From: Elusimicrobiota bacterium
GTDB taxonomy: Bacteria; Elusimicrobiota; Elusimicrobia; Elusimicrobiales; UBA9959
DNA length: 5,727 nt
Reading direction: 5' to 3'
NCBI GenBank assembly: GCA_022703115.1
Contig: JAKLEK010000101.1
Span: 1 to 5,727 of the forward strand
The translations under genes were made by a program, and so were the position numbers. The stretch's first letter is position 1, and each line of letters starts with the position of its first letter. Below the pieces are notes generated by a model. The model searched no databases. It was given only the letters and a program-made list of their open reading frames with translations, and was not told where the DNA came from. This document shows positions 1 through 5,039 of this stretch, piece after piece.

Positions 1-1005
1 TCGCACCGCTTCCTTTATCATCGCTACGTCGTTCGAGCCGCCGGCCGGGTTCTCGAAACGCATGCGGTAATGCCTGTAATGGGCCGTGTTCTTCCGGCCG
101 CTGATGAAGCAGACCGAAGCGGCCACGGCGTGCGCGCCGTGGCTGCTGGAGGTGTCGAAGGCTTCTATGTGCGCGGGCGGTCTGGGAAGGCCCAGCGCGC
201 GCATCAGGGCCGTGACCGCTCCGGTCCGGCCCGTCTCCTTTTCCAGCAGTCCCGGCTCGAACCTGGCTATGCGCACCCTTTCGGCCATGTGTTCCAGCGC
301 CGCGATGAGATCGCGGTAATCCGCCGCCCTTTCGTAATCCATGGCCCTGGAACTGGCTTTCATCCCGGTCCGGAGCCGGGAGAGCAGCCGCGCGCGGTCC
401 CCGCCGAAAAAATCAGCCGCCCGCTCGGAGAGCCGGCGATAGGCCGCCGGGGATATCCGTCCGGCGCAGGGCGCCGGGCATTGTCCGGTATGATAATACA
501 GACAGGAGGAGATCTTCCTCCTGTCGAGCGGCCGCGATATCGAGAAGTCCCAGCGGCACGGTCTCAGCTTTATGAAACCTATGCGGCGCAGGTAGTGCGC
601 CAGCTTTTTCAGAGGCTCGACTTTGGGATAAGGCCCGAAGTAAAGTCCGCCGTCCCGGGCCCTTTTCCGCGTGAAGAAGATCCTGGGGAAATCCTCCGAG
701 GTTATCTTGACGTACGGATAGCTCTTGGAGTCCTTCCATAACACGTTGAAGAACGGCTGGTAGCGGCGGATCAGCTCGCGCTCCGTGGTCAGCGCTTCCC
801 GCTCGCTGGCCGAAGCTATATAGTCGATCCGGCGTATCAGCGCGGTAAGATTGGGTATCTTGTGGTCCCTGTGCGCCGCGCCCTTGGCGAAATACTGGCT
901 CACCCTCCTGCGCAGGTCCTTCGCCTTGCCTATGTACAGTATGCCCGCGGCCGCGTCGCGCATGAGATACACGCCTGGGCCGGAGGGGAGGTGATCTATG
1001 TCCAT
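1..1005 (-). CDS. uvrC: UvrABC excinuclease subunit C, N-terminal part (3' end cut by window edge)
   Basis: UvrC makes both incisions around a bulky DNA lesion after UvrB loading. Reading the minus strand from ATG at 1005 gives 335 codons, open to the window edge. The GIY-YIG nuclease comes first: GVY at residues 11-13, YIG at 24-26, an Arg run at 32-34, and EAL..E with candidate catalytic Glu75. Next are Cys150, Cys168, Cys176 and Cys180, matching the [4Fe-4S] cysteines of E. coli UvrC. The UVR motif that contacts UvrB lies at about 208-242 (DYERAADYRDLI). The RNase H-like domain starts at about 280 with AFDTSSSHG; Asp284 and Asp326 fit catalytic Asp399 and Asp438 of E. coli. The UVR-to-Asp284 distance is only about 42 residues, so a middle segment present in typical UvrC appears absent. 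The rest of the RNase H fold and any HhH domain fall outside the window. It starts 2 bases after the murJ stop, has no clear Shine-Dalgarno sequence, and is probably co-transcribed with murJ. Confidence 0.93.
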   Translation of the reverse strand, partial: MDIDHLPSGPGVYLMRDAAAGILYIGKAKDLRRRVSQYFAKGAAHRDHKIPNLTALIRRIDYIASASEREALTTERELIRRYQPFFNVLWKDSKSYPYVKITSEDFPRIFFTRKRARDGGLYFGPYPKVEPLKKLAHYLRRIGFIKLRPCRWDFSISRPLDRRKISSCLYYHTGQCPAPCAGRISPAAYRRLSERAADFFGGDRARLLSRLRTGMKASSRAMDYERAADYRDLIAALEHMAERVRIARFEPGLLEKETGRTGAVTALMRALGLPRPPAHIEAFDTSSSHGAHAVAASVCFISGRKNTAHYRHYRMRFENPAGGSNDVAMIKEAVR

Positions 1006-1007
1006 GT

Positions 1008-2534
1008 TCAGGCCGCGGCCCGCGCCTCCGTGCCCAGGAGCTTAAGGGCCGCGAAGTAGAGAAGGATGCCTCCGGGCACCGCCGCCGCTACGGTGAGGGC
1101 CGGATGGTGCGCGGCGAGCGCGCTCCTTACGGCCAGACAGAACGCTCCCATGAGGGCCGCGGCGGAGAGCGCCTTCAGGAAAAACCCGGTATTCCAGGGG
1201 GAAAAGCCGGTCCTTCGCCGCAGGGCCCGGAGGAACAGGCCCGCGGCGGCCAGAGAGCTGAGCGCCGTGGCCAGGGCCAGGCCCCGGGCGCCCATCAGGC
1301 GCATCAGCGGAAAGCAGAGCGCCGCGTTGAGCGCGGTCTGAAAAAGGACTATCCTTACCGGCGCCGCGGTCTCGCCGGCGCCGTAGCAGGCGGCCGCCGC
1401 CAGCTTGTTCACCGCGAAGCCGGCCAGGCCCAGCGACAGGTAGAACAGGACCCCCGCGGTCAGACGGCTCTGTTCAGGGGTGAAACGCCCGTGCTCGAAC
1501 AGGGTCCTGCAGATCGGAAGGTCCAGCGCCAGAAGCCCTACCGTCGCAGGCAGTATTATCAGCGCGGTGGTCCGGAAAGATTCGTTCAGGGCGGAAGAGA
1601 ACTCCCCCGAGTCGTTCCGCGCCGAATGCCTGGACAGTTCGGGAAGTGTGACGGCGGCGGCGGCCGCCGCGAACAGGGAGACCGGGAATTGGATCAGGCG
1701 GGCCGCGTTATATAAGGCCGTTATGGCGCCCGGTTCCAGGAAACTGGCGTAGATAGTGTTGATGAAAAGCGCGATCTGGTCCTGCGCCATGGCCGCGGCC
1801 GCGGGAACGGAGACCAGCAGCGCCCGTACCGCGGCGGCGTCCTTTAAAGGGGAGGAGAACGAAAGGCCGTAACCCTCCTTCTTCAGCATGGGTACGAGCA
1901 TGAGCGCCTGGACCAGACCGGAGAAGGCCGCGATCGCCGCCAGCCAGGTTATCCTGGCCGCGTCCCCGGCGGGAGCCCAGGGACCGCGCAGAAAGAGCAG
2001 ATAAACTATGATGGAAACGGAGAAGGCGGCCGGCGCCAGAGCCGGAAGGAAGAACCTTCCTGCGGCGTTCAGTACGGACTGGAACAGCGCCGAGGCGTTG
2101 ACGAACACCAGATGCGGCATCAGTATCGCGGTCACGGCCGCCGTGAGCTCGAACTGTTCCGGTCTCACTGTGAACCCGTAGGAGGTCAGCTTTACCAGTT
2201 CCTCGCGAAAGATAATCCCCAGGACCGCCAGAGCCAGAGAGATGAAGAAAATGAGCGTCCACGCGGCGCGGAAAAAACCGGCGCCGTCACCGCCGGACGA
2301 GGCTTTTTCCTTCTCCAGGGCCGGGATGAAGCCGGCGTTTATGGCCCCTTCCCCTACCGTGCGTCTGAACAGATTGAGGATCCTGAAAGCGGCGTAATAC
2401 GCGTCGGTCAGCGCGCCCCCGCCGAAGACCGCGACCAGCAGTGCGTCCCGGACGTATCCCAGTATCTTGGTCAGAAGCGTGGCGGAACCCAGCGCGCGCA
2501 GTCTTCCAAGGAACGAAGTTGATTTGGGGGGCAT
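1008..2534 (-). CDS. murJ: Lipid II flippase MurJ (MviN family)
   Basis: This is an integral inner-membrane protein that moves lipid II, the peptidoglycan precursor, to the periplasmic face. It is 508 residues long, typical of the family, and hydrophobic throughout, consistent with about 14 membrane helices. The N-terminal signature is clear: GYVRD at 26-30, Asp44, and RR at 57-58 in front of VGEGA. These match E. coli Arg24/Asp25, Asp39 and Arg52/Arg53; E. coli Arg18 is Lys23 here. Arg279 in YNAARLIQFP fits E. coli Arg270, followed by the family LPELS at 297-301. An in-frame ATG at 2582 would add 16 residues unlike the family and overlap rpsT by 27 bases, so I chose ATG at 2534. No Shine-Dalgarno sequence precedes it; the 21 bases before it are A/T-rich. 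The stop is 2 bases before uvrC, implying a murJ-uvrC operon. Another MOP-superfamily flippase is possible but less likely given the conserved charged residues. Confidence 0.93.
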   Translation of the reverse strand: MPPKSTSFLGRLRALGSATLLTKILGYVRDALLVAVFGGGALTDAYYAAFRILNLFRRTVGEGAINAGFIPALEKEKASSGGDGAGFFRAAWTLIFFISLALAVLGIIFREELVKLTSYGFTVRPEQFELTAAVTAILMPHLVFVNASALFQSVLNAAGRFFLPALAPAAFSVSIIVYLLFLRGPWAPAGDAARITWLAAIAAFSGLVQALMLVPMLKKEGYGLSFSSPLKDAAAVRALLVSVPAAAAMAQDQIALFINTIYASFLEPGAITALYNAARLIQFPVSLFAAAAAAVTLPELSRHSARNDSGEFSSALNESFRTTALIILPATVGLLALDLPICRTLFEHGRFTPEQSRLTAGVLFYLSLGLAGFAVNKLAAAACYGAGETAAPVRIVLFQTALNAALCFPLMRLMGARGLALATALSSLAAAGLFLRALRRRTGFSPWNTGFFLKALSAAALMGAFCLAVRSALAAHHPALTVAAAVPGGILLYFAALKLLGTEARAAA

Positions 2535-2548
2535 AAAAGTAATAAAAT
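2519..2548 (+). promoter_or_regulatory. Candidate sigma70-type promoter of rpsT
   Basis: A -35-like TTGATT (2519-2524) and a -10-like TAAAAT (2543-2548) are separated by 18 bases. They match the consensus hexamers at 4/6 and 5/6 positions. The -35 lies inside the start of murJ on the other strand. Transcription would start near 2554-2556, on or next to the rpsT ATG, so the mRNA could be leaderless; the lack of any Shine-Dalgarno sequence before rpsT fits this. The A/T-rich stretch 2533-2549 also holds a weaker TATTTT on the minus strand (2549-2544) that could serve murJ. This is pattern matching only. Confidence 0.45.
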
Positions 2549-2555
2549 AGCGAAT

Positions 2556-2852
2556 ATGGCTAAACTCAAGACCGGACGGCATACCAGCGGCATCAAAGCG
2601 TGGCGTAAATCCGAAAAGGCCGCCTCAAAGAACAGGGGCGTGAAAGCCAGGATACACGACGCTGCCAAGGAATTCGGCCTTCTAGTCGCTAAAAAGGACA
2701 TAGAGAGCGCGCAGAAACTTCTGCCGAAGGCCTATGCCCTCCTGGATAAGGCCGCCAAGACCGGCACTATCCACTGGAAAGCGGCTGCACGAAGGAAATC
2801 CAGGCTGGCCCTGCGCATAAAGAGCGCCGCCGCGAACCCCTCCGCGAAGTAA
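2556..2852 (+). CDS. rpsT: 30S ribosomal protein S20
   Basis: S20 is a primary 16S rRNA-binding protein of the small ribosomal subunit. The product has 98 residues, slightly longer than the usual 85-90, and is Lys/Arg/Ala-rich and helical. The hallmark C-terminal region is present: LLDKAAKTGTIH at about 63-74, then AAARRKSRLA at about 77-86. A short extra tail (SAAANPSAK) follows. The start at MAKLKTG fits the family N-terminus. It is the only plus-strand gene here. It diverges from murJ with 21 bases between start codons and converges on holA, with a strong hairpin between them. No Shine-Dalgarno sequence is visible upstream. In E. coli S20 controls its own translation through its leader; a leader of that kind has no room here if the promoter at 2519-2548 is used. 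The convergent holA/rpsT pair is also found in Bacillus, which supports both calls. Confidence 0.96.
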   Translation: MAKLKTGRHTSGIKAWRKSEKAASKNRGVKARIHDAAKEFGLLVAKKDIESAQKLLPKAYALLDKAAKTGTIHWKAAARRKSRLALRIKSAAANPSAK

Positions 2853-2880
2853 TTCCGCTGCCGCCGCTCGGCGCGGTCCG

Positions 2881-2919
2881 CAAAGCGTGAAGATATTATC
2901 TTCACGCTTTGTTCCTTTA
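2881..2919 (+). terminator. Intrinsic terminator of rpsT, possibly bidirectional with holA
   Basis: Perfect inverted repeat: 15-base arms at 2881-2895 (CAAAGCGTGAAGATA) and 2897-2911 around a single central T, folding as a stem of about 13 bp with a 5-base loop. On the plus strand a T-rich stretch follows (TTTG then TTCCTTT to about 2918), as expected of a Rho-independent terminator 28 bases after the rpsT stop. On the minus strand the hairpin begins 5 bases after the holA stop, but the T-tract beyond it is poor (CTTTGCGG). It may therefore terminate holA less efficiently, or mainly protect its mRNA 3' end. Confidence 0.85.
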
Positions 2920-3906
2920 TCTGGTTATCTCGAATATCAGCTGTCTTACCAGAAGCCTCGGGTCCCTGCCGGAGGACGACTTCAGCATCGATTCCACTTC
3001 AAGGCACCGGTCCAGGCCCGCAGAAAGTCTTTTCAGGGTGAAGGCCCCGGAGGCTCCCAGGAGGCGGCGGTAGTAGCCCGGGTTCATGCCGAGAACGCCG
3101 GCGGAGTCGCTCCCCGGAGCCGCGCCCGCCAGGGTCTTGACCTTGAGGAGCTTCTCGACCGTATGCGCCAGGGTGACGGTTATGGCCACCGGTTCGGCGC
3201 CCTCGGCCATCATCTTTTCGGCGATCTCGCAGGCAAGGGGACCGTTCTTGGCGTGCAGCGCGTTGGAGAACTCGAACGGGTTGAGGGTCCTGGAGAAACC
3301 GGCGGATTCCATGATGTCCTCCGGCTCCAGCTTCCTTCCGCTCCCGTGCCGCCACGCGGCCAGTTTCGCCGTTTCCTGTTTTATCGTGGCCGCGTCGAAC
3401 GAACATGTCTCGGCCAGAAGTTCCAGGGCCTCTTCCGAGGCGGTAATGCCTTCCTTTTCCAGCAGGCCGCGCGCGTATCCGGCGGCGCCGGCGCTTTCCA
3501 GCGGCGCGAAATGCGCCAGTCCGGAACCGGGCGTAAGGCGGCCGATAATGAGGTCGGCGGCGTCCGTTTTCCTGTCCAGGAGGACGACGAGCATCGCGGC
3601 GTCGGAAGGAGAGGCGACGTAGTCCGCCAGCGCGGCGGCCGGCTCTTTTTTCAGTTTCTCCGCCCCTTTCAGCACGATGATGCGTTTATCGGACATCAGG
3701 CCGGGCGTCATGGCCGCGCTTATGAGGTCGCCTATATCGGCGGTCTCCGCGTCGTATTCCGAGAAGTTGAAAGCGCCGGCCCCGAACGCCTCCCGAAGGA
3801 CGCGGAGCGCGGAATCCTTAAGGGAGCGCTCTTCGCCCGTCAGGCAGCAGACCGGCCTTGTCTTCTTGCCGGTCCATTCCCGGATGAGGTCCGAGGGGGA
3901 AAGCAT
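2917..3906 (-). CDS. holA: DNA polymerase III subunit delta (clamp-loader wrench)
   Basis: The delta subunit opens the beta sliding clamp as part of the clamp-loader complex. The product is 329 residues, close to the usual 330-345. It follows the family pattern. The N-terminal domain has CCLTGEERSLKDSAL at about 19-33, aligning with the usual [YL].GEE..L segment. The degenerate AAA+ core has DKRIIVLKGAEKLKK followed by a hydrophobic MLVVLLDR strand, with no intact P-loop, as expected for delta. A helical segment (ETCSFDAATIKQETAKLAAW) corresponds to the conserved ..D...L..E..KLa.., and the C-terminal collar domain includes NPFEFSNAL and a closing LLVRQLIFEI. The start is ATG at 3906, directly after the TAA of the lptE-like gene (TAAATG). 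An AGGAG at 3923-3919 inside the upstream gene lies 12 bases before the start, so translation is probably coupled. Sequence similarity is moderate, as is normal for this fast-evolving subunit, but fold pattern and neighbours agree. Confidence 0.9.
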   Translation of the reverse strand: MLSPSDLIREWTGKKTRPVCCLTGEERSLKDSALRVLREAFGAGAFNFSEYDAETADIGDLISAAMTPGLMSDKRIIVLKGAEKLKKEPAAALADYVASPSDAAMLVVLLDRKTDAADLIIGRLTPGSGLAHFAPLESAGAAGYARGLLEKEGITASEEALELLAETCSFDAATIKQETAKLAAWRHGSGRKLEPEDIMESAGFSRTLNPFEFSNALHAKNGPLACEIAEKMMAEGAEPVAITVTLAHTVEKLLKVKTLAGAAPGSDSAGVLGMNPGYYRRLLGASGAFTLKRLSAGLDRCLEVESMLKSSSGRDPRLLVRQLIFEITR

Positions 3907-4512
3907 TTATCTGGCGGTCTCCTGGGGCGCGGCCGGTTGGCCTTCAGCCGCCGGCGGCTGGGACTGGGGGATCTTCTTCTGCGACGCGCTGGTGGCCGTT
4001 CCGAAGCCTTCCACGGTCCGCTTGACGATGTCCTTGGCCAGGACCTCCCACAGGGATTCCCTGGCGTATTCTTCCGTCATGCCTCCCGGCAGGGTGGAGG
4101 CCGAATACATCTTTACGGCCTGAAGGGCCGGTTCCTCCCATAGGTAGCGGTTGGCGTTCCTGTCCAGGAACTTGGCCGATACGATCACGTTCAGCTTGTA
4201 GACCGTCGGCACCAGGTTAACATCGTACTGTATCGGGGTCAGGATATAATGCACTATCTCTCCGACCACCACGCCCTGGGCGGAAGCTTCCGGGGCGAGC
4301 GCGTACTCGCCTTTTTTTAGGAATTCGTCTATGGTCCTCAGCGTGAGCTTTTCTTCAAGGCCGAATTGAGGCGTTTTATTGACGAAAGGCCTGACCGCTA
4401 TCTGCTTTATGTGCTGCGGCAGTTTCTGCTCCGCGGGCCGGTAGGTTATGTTCCCGGTGGAACAGGCGCTTAGCGCCGCGGCCGCAACAACAGCTGGAAT
4501 AAGTTTTCTCAT
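3907..4512 (-). CDS. lptE: LptE-like LPS-assembly lipoprotein
   Basis: LptE is an outer-membrane lipoprotein that plugs the LptD barrel and helps deliver lipopolysaccharide to the cell surface. From ATG at 4512 the product has 201 residues. A lipoprotein signal peptide (MRKLIPAVVAAAALSAC) ends in lipobox LSA-C with Cys17 as the lipidated residue. The following body matches the LptE pattern: TYRP near the N-terminus, a strand IKQIAVRPFVNKT about 30 residues after Cys17, then LEEKLT, and a later VVVGEIVHY like the Adavl.G.i segment. The last 28 or so residues are rich in Pro, Gln and Ala and look disordered. The frame stays open upstream to a TTG overlapping the ybeY stop, but the signal peptide fixes the start at 4512; only a weak GGGGG at 4525-4521 precedes it. 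Its stop abuts holA, matching the lptE-holA pair of E. coli. I am confident it is an envelope lipoprotein and fairly confident it is LptE. Confidence 0.8.
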   Translation of the reverse strand: MRKLIPAVVAAAALSACSTGNITYRPAEQKLPQHIKQIAVRPFVNKTPQFGLEEKLTLRTIDEFLKKGEYALAPEASAQGVVVGEIVHYILTPIQYDVNLVPTVYKLNVIVSAKFLDRNANRYLWEEPALQAVKMYSASTLPGGMTEEYARESLWEVLAKDIVKRTVEGFGTATSASQKKIPQSQPPAAEGQPAAPQETAR

Positions 4513-4553
4513 GTTCAGTACCCCCAGGTCCCGGATGGAGCCGGTCCGCGATA

Positions 4554-4583
4554 ATTTTACAACTATGCCGCCCGGCCTGACAA
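4554..4583 (-). promoter_or_regulatory. Candidate sigma70-type promoter of the lptE-holA unit
   Basis: On the minus strand TTGTCA (4583-4578) and TAAAAT (4559-4554) are separated by 18 bases, each matching the consensus hexamer at 5 of 6 positions. The predicted start near 4547 gives a 5' leader of about 35 bases to the lptE ATG at 4512. It lies in the 89-base gap after ybeY, the largest noncoding gap here, which suggests lptE-holA has its own promoter apart from phoH-ybeY. Confidence 0.6.
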
Positions 4584-4600
4584 ATCGGCGGCCGCCGCCG
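4584..4600 (-). terminator. Weak GC hairpin after ybeY, possible terminator
   Basis: Directly after the ybeY stop the minus strand can form a 6-bp all-GC stem, CGGCGG (4600-4595) with CCGCCG (4591-4586) around a 3-base loop, followed by ATTTGT. The T-tract is short and overlaps the -35 of the candidate lptE promoter. It could attenuate phoH-ybeY read-through, or be a chance product of the GC-rich sequence. Confidence 0.3.
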
Positions 4601-4601
4601 T

Positions 4602-5039
4602 TCAAAGGTCCCGGAGCAGCCTCAGGGTCTTACGGTTCATCGCGCGCCTTTCGGGGGGCGAGGCGTCGTCCATGCCGGAAAGATGCAGGGCTCCGTGTAC
4701 CGCGAGTATCAGCAGCTCGGTCGCCAGGCCGTGTCCCATCAATTCCGCCTGGCGCCGCGCCTGGGGAAGACAGATATAGATATCCCCTAACGGGAAGGCC
4801 GGGACGCCGGGCGTCCGGAGAGCGGGAACGGAATGATTGAAGGCGATAACGTCGGTGGTCCCGGTGCGCGACAGGAAGCGCCTGTTCAGGCGCCGGATCC
4901 CGGCGTCGTTCTCCAGGATCACGCCGACCTCTCCGGCCGCCCTTTTTCCGAGGGCCGCTCTGACGGCTTTCTTCAGCGCCGGGACCAGCGCCCTTGCTCC
5001 GGCCGGCGCCCGGGTCCTGAAATGGACCGATACGGTCAT
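4602..5039 (-). CDS. ybeY: YbeY-type endoribonuclease / rRNA maturation factor (variant active site)
   Basis: YbeY is a small metal-dependent protein needed for 16S rRNA 3'-end maturation and ribosome quality control. The product has 145 residues, within the family range. Family motifs appear in order: LNRRF at 51-55, TTDVIAF at 61-67, GDIYI at 85-89, a QA..Q..L helix, and the metal motif HGALHLSGMDD at 115-125. His115 and His119 match metal ligands His114 and His118 of E. coli, but the third ligand His is Asp125. The position of conserved Arg59 in E. coli is Leu56. From memory, Bacteroidota YbeY carries similar changes, so this may be a lineage class and not a dead enzyme. Its ATG overlaps the phoH stop (ATGA), with GGAGAAGGAG (5060-5051) inside phoH as a good ribosome binding site 11 bases upstream. 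Co-expression with phoH is strongly implied, and the phoH-ybeY pair is widely conserved. Confidence 0.92.
   Translation of the reverse strand: MTVSVHFRTRAPAGARALVPALKKAVRAALGKRAAGEVGVILENDAGIRRLNRRFLSRTGTTDVIAFNHSVPALRTPGVPAFPLGDIYICLPQARRQAELMGHGLATELLILAVHGALHLSGMDDASPPERRAMNRKTLRLLRDL

Noticed and set aside
70..741. A 223-codon plus-strand open frame opposite uvrC
   Set aside because: The opposite strand reads as UvrC with GIY-YIG, cysteine, UVR and RNase H motifs throughout. The plus-strand product has no motif and no ribosome binding site.
1708..2262. A 184-codon minus-strand frame within murJ in another phase
   Set aside because: The product is Arg/Gly/His-rich shadow sequence, while the murJ frame holds the expected hydrophobic helices and family residues.
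2535..2582. Upstream ATG at 2582 for murJ
   Set aside because: The 16 added residues do not resemble MurJ N-termini, overlap rpsT coding sequence and lack a ribosome binding site.
2853..2880. Short GC inverted repeat (CGCCG/CGGCG) between the rpsT stop and the main hairpin
   Set aside because: The stem is about 4-5 bp with a minimal loop, expected by chance in GC-rich sequence, and no T-tract follows.
2887..4143. A 418-codon open frame on the plus strand opposite holA and lptE
   Set aside because: Its translation is Gly/Arg/Gln-rich with no recognisable domain, its GTG start lies inside the terminator hairpin, and the minus strand carries two well-supported genes. Long antisense frames are common in GC-rich DNA.
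4513..4605. N-terminal extension of the lptE-like protein from a TTG overlapping the ybeY stop
   Set aside because: It would bury the lipoprotein signal peptide 31 residues inside the protein, and it would translate through the best promoter in the window.
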